This document shows, one piece after another, positions 16,501-23,979 of a stretch of DNA of 64,000 nucleotides. Made by a program: the position numbers and the translations under genes. The notes beneath the pieces are model-generated. The model was not told where the DNA came from. It saw only the letters and a program-made list of their open reading frames with translations, and searched no databases. Location: assembly GCF_008274585.1 (NCBI RefSeq), contig NZ_VTRT01000003.1, positions 62,001-126,000 of the forward strand, in the 5' to 3' direction. Source of the stretch: Pedobacter sp. BS3. Lineage in GTDB: Bacteria > Bacteroidota > Bacteroidia > Sphingobacteriales > Sphingobacteriaceae. Every line of letters begins with the position of its first letter. Position 1 is the stretch's first letter.

Positions 16501-16695
16501 CTCTACCTCTTCGGCGCTTCTGCCAGGCCATTGGGTAATAATGGTTACCGAAGTATTGGTAACATCAGGATAAGCTTCGATGCTTATTTTTTTAAAGCTG
16601 ACATATCCTAAAATGGCCAGCAGGCCTGTTACAAAGAATACAAAATATTTGTTTTTAAGCGCAAAAGCAATTACCGCTTTAATGAATTTGTTCAT
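13567..16695 (-). CDS. czcA: Heavy-metal RND efflux pump (CusA/CzcA family)
   Basis: Inner-membrane proton-driven exporter for metal ions such as Cu(I)/Ag(I) or Zn/Co/Cd. The heavy-metal RND signature in TM4 is present: Asp396, Asp402 and Glu409 in AIDFGIIIDGAVVMVEG; HAE-1 drug pumps have the DD pair instead. The N-terminal start (LKNKYFVFFVTGLLAILGYVSFKKISIEAYPDV) is typical, and two porter domains and twelve helices fit in 1042 residues. Methionine-relay residues that would separate copper from zinc pumps could not be judged reliably by eye. Third gene of czcC-czcB-czcA, starting 38 bases after czcB. The stop codon lies within a repeat. Metal specificity is left open. Confidence 0.93.
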   Translation of the reverse strand: MNKFIKAVIAFALKNKYFVFFVTGLLAILGYVSFKKISIEAYPDVTNTSVTIITQWPGRSAEEVERFVTRPIEIALNPAEKKISIRSSSLFGLSVVKIAFDDDVDYAFARVQVNNHIADADLPEGIQPEIQPNTGPTGEIYRYTLTSNKKSIRELKTLQDWVIERELLSVSGVADVVSFGGEVKTYQITVDAQKAMQYGVTPLELYEAVSKSNVNVGGDVIVQSGQAYVVRGIGVLNNISEINNIIVDNINGTPVYVSNIAEVTESSLPRLGQVGRDRDPDVLEGIVVMRKGENPSEVIRNLKEKIRQLNTHTLPDDVRIKPFYDREDLVNLASHTVIHNMLEGILFVTVIVFLFMADWRTTLVVGVIIPLALLFAFICLKLKGMSANLLSMGAIDFGIIIDGAVVMVEGIFVALDHKARQTGMERFNRLSKAGIIKKACLENGKGIFFAKLIIITGLMPIFTFEKVEGKMFSPLAWTLGFALLGALIFTFTLVPALSGVLLKKNVREKHNIFVEGLIRNAMCLSHFCFKFRKMVVVVALLTLGVSLFCFKLLGTEFLPELNEGSIYVRATGPLSISLDESKKMADDIRKIFLSFDEVKQVLSQTGRPNDGTDATGFYNIEFHVDIYPQNTWKRKETKEQLIERMQQKLSAFPGIDLNFSQPIMDNVEEAVSGVKGSIVVKLFGEDFHYIEQQEEQIMAILAKVKGIEDLGILRNLGQPELRIELDQQKMALYGVTAADANAVVEMAIGGKAATQIYEGERKFDLRIRYPEDFRNNEQSIAALRVPALNGNKVPLGEIATIRKITGLSMIYRDKHQRYGAIKFSVRGRDMGSAVQEARQKVNAQIKLHKDYHLEWAGDFENQQRATARLSQVVPVSLLIIFFILFVLFGNVKDALLVLNNVPFAIMGGILALLFTGVNFSISAGIGFIALFGICVQNGVILIAKFKSNIQEMRHHPGITLVDALKQGVQVRIRPVVMTAMMAAIGLLPAAISTGIGSEASKPLAIVVISGLISGTLFNLFVFPVIFYWAYNKAVQKHHLGTL

Positions 16696-16733
16696 GCCGT
16701 TTGAAATGATTTGGGCAGATGTAGGTTCTTACT

Positions 16734-17840
16734 TTAGTTTTTTAATGATTCATACAAAAATACCTGCCGCGATGCAATGATCCTGTCGCCGGGATGAAGC
16801 CCTTTGCTGATAAAGACCTTATCGCCGGCTTTTCGGTCTATAACCACGGGCTGCACCCGCACATGGTTGGCGGTATCAACCGCCACCACATAACTTTTAT
16901 CATCATCAAACACCAGGCAACGTGCATTAATTACCGGGAGTGTTTGCCGTTCGCGGGTCGTAATGGTCACCGTGGCAAACATACCGGGCTTCAGCAGCAA
17001 TTGCGGATTATTTACCCGGATACGGGCTCCCATAACCTTGCTTTGCGGGTCAATAACGTTATAAACCTTGTCTATTTTCCCTTTAAATACTTTATCGGGG
17101 TATGACAGTGTGCTTATCCATACATCATCGCCCGTCTTTACTTTGGCAATATCAGATTCATACACGTTAGCCATTACCCACATATCCGAAAGGTTGGCCA
17201 CGGTAAACAGGTTTTCCGCGTTATCGCTCCTTACCTGCATGTTATTGGTAATATTTTTCTCGATAACAAAACCTGATACCGGCGATTTAATTACATAACT
17301 CATACCCTTTGAGGGATTCAGCTGCATAGTAGCCTTTGCCCGCTGATACTCGGCTTCGGCTTTGCGGTATTCATCGGCAGCCAGCTCTACATCACGGTCT
17401 GAAGCTAACCCGCTTTTACTCCAATCGGCTGTTACCTGCTGATTACGCTGCGCTGTTTTTAACGCGGCTTCGGCGCTTATAAGTTCGGTAGAAAAACCGG
17501 CAACCTCGGCGCTTTGCAGGGTAGCCAGCACCTGTCCCCGGTTAACAAAATCGCCCGATTGCACTTTCACATCCTGCACTAATCCGCTTACCATAGGATA
17601 TATTTTAACCATTTTATCTTCATCGGGAGTTACCTTACCGGTCAATGTAAGCTCTGAAACGGCTGCCTCACGGGCAACGGTATCAATAAGCAGCTGCTTT
17701 AACAAGGAATCTGTTACGGTAAACTTCTGGTCCGTTTTTTCCTGGATGGTGTTATTATCGCCAGTTGAGCAAGCGCTGAACAGCGAAACAATAATGGCTG
17801 GCATTATGATGACATATAAAAACAATCGTAGATTTTGCAT
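16734..17840 (-). CDS. czcB: Heavy-metal efflux periplasmic adaptor, lipoprotein (CusB/CzcB family)
   Basis: Membrane-fusion protein coupling CzcA to CzcC. The signal peptide ends in lipobox FSAC (Cys24), giving a lipid-anchored mature protein. The order is lipoyl half (MVSGLVQDVKVQSGDFVNRGQ), helical hairpin (about 120-170), second lipoyl half (YVIKSPVSGFVIEKNI), beta-barrel (MWVMANVYESDIAKVKTGD) and a C-terminal domain with DRKAGDKVFISKGL. The length of 368 is usual for adaptors without the extra N-terminal metal-binding domain of E. coli CusB. It starts 4 bases after czcC ends, so it is translated from the same mRNA. Confidence 0.92.
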   Translation of the reverse strand: MQNLRLFLYVIIMPAIIVSLFSACSTGDNNTIQEKTDQKFTVTDSLLKQLLIDTVAREAAVSELTLTGKVTPDEDKMVKIYPMVSGLVQDVKVQSGDFVNRGQVLATLQSAEVAGFSTELISAEAALKTAQRNQQVTADWSKSGLASDRDVELAADEYRKAEAEYQRAKATMQLNPSKGMSYVIKSPVSGFVIEKNITNNMQVRSDNAENLFTVANLSDMWVMANVYESDIAKVKTGDDVWISTLSYPDKVFKGKIDKVYNVIDPQSKVMGARIRVNNPQLLLKPGMFATVTITTRERQTLPVINARCLVFDDDKSYVVAVDTANHVRVQPVVIDRKAGDKVFISKGLHPGDRIIASRQVFLYESLKN

Positions 17841-17844
17841 GGCT

Positions 17845-19128
17845 TTAGCGGTTGAATGAAGAGTTGCCTGTTACATAGTTTATATTTTCAAGACTGGTTA
17901 GATAATTGAGCCTTGTTGTATTAAACTGGATAGCATTTTCTTTATAGGAATCATAAAAATCAAGAAATTCCAGTAAGCTGATGGTACGTTTCTGATAACT
18001 CCGGCCTACTTCGGCGATCAGGCGGTTATAGTCATCATTAAAATTTTTGTCAATACCTTCGTAAGCCTGTTGCATACGTACAGCATTCAGGTAGCTGCCC
18101 GATACCTCGTTCTCAATTAGCTGCTGCTGTTTCTGCTCCTGTATGCTGCCTGCATCCGCATCTATCCGTGCCTGCTTAATAGCTCCCTGGTTACGGTTAA
18201 ACAAAGGCAAAGGCAGGCTTATACCGATGCCGGTATAATGTTTAATATAGCTGCCCTGTAGATCTGTGGTAAGCGACAGGGTAATATCGGGCACAGCCGA
18301 CGCCTTTTGCAGGTTAAGATTTGCCCGGGCATATTGCAGGTTCAGCTTAACAAGCTGCATATCCGGACGGTGTAACATGGCCGAATCTACGAGCGCCTGG
18401 TACGAAATACCTGTTAACGAGGGGATATGATCAAAATCGGGCTGACAGGAAGCCTGAATACATGCCGGGGGCGCTATACCAACCAACTGTCGTAATTCTG
18501 CCTGGGTATCTTCAAGAGCAGCCAACGCTTCATTGTATTCTGATTGCAGGCTGTACAGCATAGATTGGATCCGCAGCAGATCCTTCAGCGCAATATTTCC
18601 TTTGCTGTATTGCTGCCGGAACGCCGCTAGTATTTCCTTTAGTGATTCTATCTGCCGAACATATACATCGGCGGTCTGCTGCTGGTAATATAGCTTATAA
18701 AAATCGGTGCGCAGGGTATAACGAAGCGTACGCAGCAAATCGTAAAAGCGGGCTTCGGCCATACGTGCATCGGTTTTTGCCAGCTGTATATTTTTATTGC
18801 GTTTGCCGGCAAGCGTGATCAGCTGCGAGAGCTGCGCTGAGTACTGCCCGTCGGGATATGATGATTGAAAGAATTTCTTCGTTTCTGGATTATAAAGCGC
18901 ATTTTCAAAGCTAAGCTCCGGATTGTCGAACAACCGGGCGGTAATGATGCCGGCTTTTGCCCGGTCAATATCATAACGGCTTATTATTAAATCAAGATTA
19001 TTGGCTAAAAAGCGTTTTTCCGCCTCACTAATAGTTAGGGTAACCGTGTCCCTGACCGGTATACTGGCCAATAATACAGACGGCATCAGGATGAATATTC
19101 CAACAAGATAGCGCTTTGCAAATAACAT
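17845..19128 (-). CDS. czcC: Heavy-metal efflux outer-membrane channel (CusC/CzcC, TolC family)
   Basis: Outer-membrane factor of the metal pump. The start is ATG at 19128: six extra in-frame codons upstream begin only with TTG, and the ATG places the signal peptide (MLFAKRYLVGIFILMPSVLLA) at the N-terminus. Two OEP repeats follow, with the typical SEAEKRFLANNLDLIISRYDI opening and a second half starting LPLFNRNQGAIKQAR. The 427-residue protein fits the family. It is the first gene of czcCBA, and a -7 box lies 16 bases upstream. The preceding inverted repeat separates it from the sensor kinase gene. Confidence 0.92.
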   Translation of the reverse strand: MLFAKRYLVGIFILMPSVLLASIPVRDTVTLTISEAEKRFLANNLDLIISRYDIDRAKAGIITARLFDNPELSFENALYNPETKKFFQSSYPDGQYSAQLSQLITLAGKRNKNIQLAKTDARMAEARFYDLLRTLRYTLRTDFYKLYYQQQTADVYVRQIESLKEILAAFRQQYSKGNIALKDLLRIQSMLYSLQSEYNEALAALEDTQAELRQLVGIAPPACIQASCQPDFDHIPSLTGISYQALVDSAMLHRPDMQLVKLNLQYARANLNLQKASAVPDITLSLTTDLQGSYIKHYTGIGISLPLPLFNRNQGAIKQARIDADAGSIQEQKQQQLIENEVSGSYLNAVRMQQAYEGIDKNFNDDYNRLIAEVGRSYQKRTISLLEFLDFYDSYKENAIQFNTTRLNYLTSLENINYVTGNSSFNR

Positions 19129-19143
19129 AGTATCGTTTGCAGG

Positions 19144-19151
19144 CAAAGCTA
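19144..19151 (-). promoter_or_regulatory. -7 box (TAGCTTTG) of czcCBA
   Basis: Exact TAnnTTTG on the minus strand, 15 bases before the czcC ATG; the transcript would start around 19138. No convincing -33 element is seen, which would suit a promoter needing an activator such as the upstream response regulator. It lies inside the inverted-repeat bracket. Confidence 0.5.
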
Positions 19152-19212
19152 CCGGGGCAACATTGGAGACGGATTAAAAGCAGATTAGAATTCCATTAGA
19201 TTTATTACGTTA

Positions 19213-19240
19213 TACGTTGTAAGTTATACGTTGTACGTTA
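19213..19240. repeat. Right copy of the 28-bp inverted repeat bracketing czcCBA
   Basis: Reads TACGTTGTAAGTTATACGTT plus 8 more bases and is a perfect reverse complement of 13549-13576, 5.6 kb away. It has internal TACGTTGTA sub-repeats. The adjacent 19248-19278 carries ttgatacttgatactc words that mirror 13481-13520, extending the symmetry imperfectly. Confidence 0.85.
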
Positions 19241-19290
19241 GACCAGTCCTTGATACTTGATACTCACTACTTGATACCCAACACCCCAAA

Positions 19291-20661
19291 CTAACCGGCA
19301 CAAACGGCTGTAAACCTCACTGTAATAACGGTTCCTTCATGAACAACAGACGATACCTGTATTGTACCTCTGAACAGGTGAACTATTTTACCGGTAACAT
19401 ACAAACCGATACCGCTGCCTGAGTAAGTCCTGGCATTCGGAGCCCGGTAAAACGGTTCAAATAAATGCGTTATATCGCTTTCGCGGATGCCTATTCCCTG
19501 GTCACGAATGGCTATTTCAATAATATCGCCGGCAATAGTTAATGATAAGGTTACAGGCTGATGATTTGAAAACTTCAGGGCATTGCCAATAATGTTATTG
19601 AATGCAATGACAAGCAGTGTTTTGGTAGCCTGTATAGTTAACCGTTCTTCTTCGCTGGGCAGGTCATTCATTTCAACAAGTAGCAGTGGTTTTTCCTGCT
19701 TACTGTTCCATTCATCCTGCAACTGCCATACAACATCATCAATCCGTATATCCGAAAACGTCGCGGCAGTAAAGTTCATGTCAATCTGGGCCAGCTCCAT
19801 CAGGCCGCTGATGGTTTCCTGTAAAACATCAGCTTCTGCCAATATCGCCTGCAGCACTTGTTTATATTCGTCAACATTGCGCTCTTTGAGCAAGGCTACA
19901 TCGGCCTGACCGGTAATAGTGGTTACCGGCGTACGCAGCTCATGCGACGCATTGGCCACAAAAGTACGCTGCATTTCAAAGGCGTTCTGCAAATGGTCTA
20001 ACAAGTGGTTAAAATCCTGCGCCAACATACCGATCTCATCGTGCTGATTGCTGACGTATATCCGTGTATCAAGGCTGCTTACCCGGATATCACGTATTTT
20101 TTTAATGAGCACCTGTAAAGGCGATAGCATTTTCCGGGCCAGCCACCTTCCGCTAATAAAAATCAGGATGCTAACCAGCACAAATACCAGCGCCATGACC
20201 CTGACCAGCCTGTTCAATCGCCACACGGTTTCGGCATCGCTGGCCGAGGCCAGTATCACAAAATTGCCTTGGTTATCATGATAATAAATGCCTACCACCT
20301 GCCGGGTATTATCACTGTATTGGATATAACCCTTTTTCCGGACTTCCTCGATAATACGCTGATCCCAGTATTGCTGCTTATCGGGGATGAAAGCGGCGGC
20401 ATTCCTCGAATCATAAATGCGGATAACTTCGCCGGGGATTTTAATCAGGTAACGCTCCCTGATTTTATCTAACGAATCGCTGGATATTTCATCCGCTTCC
20501 AGGTAAAGCCGGGCGGCCACCATTGTACGGTCTTTCAGGCGGTGTGAAAATTCATTTTTCATGCTGCTTGAGAACACGAAGTAAATGACAATCATTGCCC
20601 CCACCATAATTCCCCCGCATAACAGGGTAAAATACAGCGATAATCGATCTTTAATTTTCAT
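19291..20661 (-). CDS. Two-component sensor histidine kinase (CusS/CzcS-like)
   Basis: Membrane sensor that phosphorylates the adjacent response regulator. Layout: TM1 (about 9-30), a periplasmic domain of ~115 residues, TM2 (about 150-170), HAMP, then a HisKA domain with the phospho-acceptor in NASHELRTPVTTI, and an HATPase domain with N-box (IIGNALKFS), G1 (IRDQGIGI) and G2 (GSGIGLYV). The ATG at 20661 is preferred to a TTG three codons upstream. Length is 456. It starts 13 bases after the response-regulator stop, with which it is an operon, and precedes the metal-efflux genes, which makes metal or envelope-stress sensing the likely signal. No clear metal-binding His/Met/Cys cluster was seen in the periplasmic part, so the ligand is open. 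Confidence 0.92.
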   Translation of the reverse strand: MKIKDRLSLYFTLLCGGIMVGAMIVIYFVFSSSMKNEFSHRLKDRTMVAARLYLEADEISSDSLDKIRERYLIKIPGEVIRIYDSRNAAAFIPDKQQYWDQRIIEEVRKKGYIQYSDNTRQVVGIYYHDNQGNFVILASASDAETVWRLNRLVRVMALVFVLVSILIFISGRWLARKMLSPLQVLIKKIRDIRVSSLDTRIYVSNQHDEIGMLAQDFNHLLDHLQNAFEMQRTFVANASHELRTPVTTITGQADVALLKERNVDEYKQVLQAILAEADVLQETISGLMELAQIDMNFTAATFSDIRIDDVVWQLQDEWNSKQEKPLLLVEMNDLPSEEERLTIQATKTLLVIAFNNIIGNALKFSNHQPVTLSLTIAGDIIEIAIRDQGIGIRESDITHLFEPFYRAPNARTYSGSGIGLYVTGKIVHLFRGTIQVSSVVHEGTVITVRFTAVCAG

Positions 20662-20674
20662 TGCCGGCAATACG

Positions 20675-21367
20675 CTACTTCTTTGATTTCAGAATATAAC
20701 CCATACCAATCACCGTATGTATCAGCTTATCACCGAAGCTTTTATCCACCTTATTCCTCACGTAATTTACATACACATCGATAATATTGGTGCCGGTATC
20801 AAAATGTATTCCCCAGGCCTTATCTGCAATATATTGGCGGGACAAGAGCTTATCCGGGTTTTTAAGAAACAGCTCCAGCAGCACATATTCTTTAGCCGTC
20901 AATGCAATACTTTTACCGGAACGCTGCGCCGTTTTATTCCAGGTATCTAATGTCAGATCGGCATAGCTCAGGTAACGACTTTGCTTTTCTTCTGCCCTAC
21001 GCCGGCGCAACAATGCTTCAATACGGGCAAGCAATTCGGCAAAATGGAAAGGTTTAACCAGGTAATCATCCGCCCCGGCCTTCAGGCCCGCAACCTTATC
21101 GTCTGTAGTTCCCAGCGCTGTGAGCATCAAGATAGGCAAGGTATCATCCTGCTGCCTGATATAACGGCAAAGCTCAATACCATTACTGCCATTGGCCAGC
21201 ATAATGTCAATCAGCAACAACTGGAACGCTGCATGCTGAACCAGCTTTTTAGCGGATTCAACGTCGGGAGCATGCTCCACTTCGTACCCCTGCTCCGTAA
21301 GCCCTTTTTTTACAAATGATGCTACCTGCTCATCATCTTCAACCAAACAGATACGGACTTCTGACAT
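20675..21367 (-). CDS. OmpR/PhoB-type response regulator (CusR/CzcR-like)
   Basis: DNA-binding partner of the kinase. The receiver domain (1-120) has the acidic pair DD at 11-12, phospho-acceptor Asp54 (LLIDIML), switch Thr83 and Lys105 (VKPF). A winged-helix DNA-binding domain follows (about 130-230), with the GYILK end of the wing. All active-site residues are present, so it should be functional. It starts 3 bases after the dsbD stop and ends 13 bases before the kinase start. Targets are inferred to be the promoter of this operon and of czcCBA; no duplicated operator was pinned down. Confidence 0.94.
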   Translation of the reverse strand: MSEVRICLVEDDEQVASFVKKGLTEQGYEVEHAPDVESAKKLVQHAAFQLLLIDIMLANGSNGIELCRYIRQQDDTLPILMLTALGTTDDKVAGLKAGADDYLVKPFHFAELLARIEALLRRRRAEEKQSRYLSYADLTLDTWNKTAQRSGKSIALTAKEYVLLELFLKNPDKLLSRQYIADKAWGIHFDTGTNIIDVYVNYVRNKVDKSFGDKLIHTVIGMGYILKSKK

Positions 21368-21370
21368 AAA

Positions 21371-23068
21371 CTAAAGGACTGTATTTTTCTTTTTAAATGC
21401 CTCCAATCCCTGATCTAAAAAGGCTGTAAAGCTTTTTACGTCGTAATCAGCGCCCCGAGGTTCAACAAGCAAATTACCCTGTGTATCCAGTAGCACATAA
21501 AATGGCTGCGAGTTGGCATGAAAACGACTAGCCTGATAATAGCTCCACTTTTTACCAATAGTAGTTAACTTTCTTCCATCGGGCATTACCAGCTCATCGC
21601 CGGGTAACAGGTCGGTTTTATCGTCTACATAAAGCTGGATAAGCACATAATCCTGGCTAATGCGTTTATATACTTCCTTATCCGGCCAAACGCTTGCTTC
21701 CATTTTCCGGCAATTTACACAGGCATGCCCGGTAAAATCAATCATTACCGGCTTATTTACTTTGCGGGCATAAGCTAACCCTTCATCGTAATCAAAAAAA
21801 GGTTCCAGGCCAAGTGGCTTGTCAAACCGGCCTGCATACTTACGTGAAGCTGTTTGTCCGGACGGTGAAGCACCTGATTTAAAACTGCTGGTGTATAAAT
21901 CAAAATCCTGCGTTGCCTGCGGCGGTAAAAATGCAGCGATCGACTTTAACGGTGCTCCCCACAAACCCGGAACCATATATACTACAAAGGCAAATACAGC
22001 AATGGCCAAAAAGGTACGCGGGACAGAAAGATAAGGCGGCCCGCTGTCATGGGCAAAACGAATTTTTCCTAACAGGTATAATCCCATCAAGGCAAAAATA
22101 ACGATCCAGAGCGCCAGAAATATTTCGCGGTCAAACCAATGCCAGCGATAAGCTAAATCAACATTGGATAAAAATTTCAGCGAAAGCGCCAGTTCCAGGA
22201 AGCCCAGCACGACTTTAACGCTGTTCAGCCATCTGCCTGATTTAGGCAGGGATTGCAACCATGAAGGGAACATGGCAAATAAAGTGAACGGAATGGCCAA
22301 TGCCAGCGAAAAACCAAGCATACCCACCACCGGACCTAAAATGGCTCCTTTTACGGCCGCATCAACCAACAGGTAACCGATAATGGGGCCGGTGCAGGAA
22401 AACGATACCAATGCCAGCGTAGCTGCCATAAAAAATATACCGCTCAGGTTTTGCGCATTTGACTTTTCATCCATCTTGTTTACCCATTTGGATGGTAGCG
22501 TTAATTCAAAAGCCCCCAGAAAAGAGGCCGCAAATACTACGATAATCAGGAAGAAAATAAAATTGAATATCCCGTTCGTGGATAAATCGTTCAGGCTGTC
22601 GGCACCGAACAATACGGTGATCAGCAGCCCCAGCACAACGTAAATTACAATAATGGAAACCCCGTATAGTGTGGCTTTGCCTATAGCGCCGCTTTTTGAT
22701 TTGGCTTTTTTAGTGAAATAACTAACGGTTAAAGGCAGCATGGGGAAAATACAAGGCATGATAAGCGCTGCAAAGCCGCCTAACAACCCGGCTATAAATA
22801 TGCCCAAAAGTGATTTCTGTGAATTACTTTTTGTTTCTGTGTTTGTACCTGAAACCGCCGCTACAACCTGTTTTGAACTACTATCTGCCTTCGAAAGCGA
22901 TGTATCTCCCTGCGTTGCGCTATCCGGATTGATCTCGGTAAACTCAATGCCTTCTGTTGAGATAGTATCCGGAACTTGTTGTGCTGTTGCCCAGGTAACT
23001 GTGCAAAGCGTGAAGAATATCACTAAAAAAAACAAAGGTATGTTGACAAGTTGAGGTTTTATCTGCAT
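21371..23068 (-). CDS. Thiol:disulfide interchange protein, DsbD/ScsB-like
   Basis: Moves reducing power from cytoplasmic thioredoxin across the inner membrane to periplasmic proteins. After a signal-like N-terminus comes a Ser/Thr-rich linker (to about 85) that replaces the usual folded DsbD-alpha domain. A CcdA-type membrane domain follows (about 88-385) with the redox cysteines Cys106 (MPCIFPMLP) and Cys225 (FSCTGP), and then a C-terminal thioredoxin domain with Cys450-x-x-Cys453 (CVNC). All four core cysteines are intact. At 565 residues it resembles the short Bacteroidota form. It is the first gene of dsbD-RR-HK, 3 bases from the regulator gene. Co-occurrence with a metal-type two-component system suggests thiol repair under copper or oxidative stress, which is inference. 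Confidence 0.9.
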   Translation of the reverse strand: MQIKPQLVNIPLFFLVIFFTLCTVTWATAQQVPDTISTEGIEFTEINPDSATQGDTSLSKADSSSKQVVAAVSGTNTETKSNSQKSLLGIFIAGLLGGFAALIMPCIFPMLPLTVSYFTKKAKSKSGAIGKATLYGVSIIVIYVVLGLLITVLFGADSLNDLSTNGIFNFIFFLIIVVFAASFLGAFELTLPSKWVNKMDEKSNAQNLSGIFFMAATLALVSFSCTGPIIGYLLVDAAVKGAILGPVVGMLGFSLALAIPFTLFAMFPSWLQSLPKSGRWLNSVKVVLGFLELALSLKFLSNVDLAYRWHWFDREIFLALWIVIFALMGLYLLGKIRFAHDSGPPYLSVPRTFLAIAVFAFVVYMVPGLWGAPLKSIAAFLPPQATQDFDLYTSSFKSGASPSGQTASRKYAGRFDKPLGLEPFFDYDEGLAYARKVNKPVMIDFTGHACVNCRKMEASVWPDKEVYKRISQDYVLIQLYVDDKTDLLPGDELVMPDGRKLTTIGKKWSYYQASRFHANSQPFYVLLDTQGNLLVEPRGADYDVKSFTAFLDQGLEAFKKKNTVL

Positions 23069-23091
23069 GCCGGTTTTAAAAGTTAAAAGTC

Positions 23092-23142
23092 AAAATTATC
23101 TTCGATGAGCTCGCTAAAGCTTGGTTAAAAGTCAAAAGTTGC
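23092..23142 (+). repeat. Dispersed repeat, copy 1
   Basis: Shares an identical 18-base core (AAAATTATCTTCGATGAG) with 28008-28025, followed by ~35 bases of strong similarity (TCGCnAAAGnnTnGGTTnAAAAGT). Same orientation in both places. Nearby, 23151-23170 repeats the CCCCCGAG-AATTCGGG hairpin found at about 9440. The gap 23069-23306 holds no gene. Confidence 0.6.
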
Positions 23143-23306
23143 ATAAAGCGAAATCCCCCGAGCAATTCGGGATTTGTGATTAAAAATCAAGATCTGCAAA
23201 GTTTATTGTCATCTTTAATGAAATAAATACAAATTGACAATTTAAAACTCTGAAAGATTATATTTTCACAAAGTTATATTCTACAACTTACTTATCAGCC
23301 TGGAAT

Positions 23307-23921
23307 CTATTCTTTTACAAAACGATGAGGCATACCGCTCACTCCACCTGAAACTACGAACTTCATCGCATCGGGGCCACTCATACTCAGCGGCTTTACT
23401 TTCTCCCTGCGCACCACACAAAGTTGTCCTGCAAATGAATAGCTGTAAGGAAAATATACAGCTACCTCGCCGGGAAGATTTAATACGGTCAGATCTTTCT
23501 GTGTAAGAAAGCCGATCTGTTTCAAGCCTGTCTCGTTAATTTCTACCAATACCGGCTCACTGAACTTTTTCTCATCCCCTACAAAAGCTTCTGTAAGGTC
23601 TTTAATGGACGAGTACAAGAAATTAAACAAAGGCAGGCGATTTAGCCAGCGACCTGCCCACTGTTTGATCGGGTCGGTTACAAAATTGGTAACAATAATA
23701 CCGGCAAGTAAGATGATAAATAATACCGTAAGAATACCCAGACCGGGAATGTATATCGGCTTACGGGTTTTAGGGTCGACCCACAGCACATCACTTAAAT
23801 TAAGCGATGAGTCCAGCGTAGCCATGATCCAGTATATCAGGAAGATAGCTGCACCTATAGGCACTACTACTAAAATTCCTTTAACAAAATAATTGAGTAA
23901 GGCCCTGAATACCCTGTTCAT
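23307..23921 (-). CDS. DUF502 family inner-membrane protein
   Basis: Membrane protein of the widespread DUF502 family with no established function. Two transmembrane helices are visible (about 12-32, YFVKGILVVVPIGAAIFLIYW; and about 58-80, LGILTVLFIILLAGIIV), then a soluble domain with the conserved patches PLFNFLYSSIKDLTEAFVG and FPYSYSFAGQLCVVRREKV. At 204 residues it has the normal length. It lies 58 bases downstream of murF-alr on the same strand and may be in its transcript. No function should be read from that position alone. Confidence 0.88.
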   Translation of the reverse strand: MNRVFRALLNYFVKGILVVVPIGAAIFLIYWIMATLDSSLNLSDVLWVDPKTRKPIYIPGLGILTVLFIILLAGIIVTNFVTDPIKQWAGRWLNRLPLFNFLYSSIKDLTEAFVGDEKKFSEPVLVEINETGLKQIGFLTQKDLTVLNLPGEVAVYFPYSYSFAGQLCVVRREKVKPLSMSGPDAMKFVVSGGVSGMPHRFVKE

Positions 23922-23979
23922 AGTTTTCGCAGCAATTTCTAACCCACGGCAAAGATAAGCTATTTAAGTGGCATATTGC

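Noticed and set aside
13549-19240. Insertion sequence or composite transposon
   Set aside because: No transposase or recombinase gene lies between or beside the inverted repeats, and no target duplication was evident.
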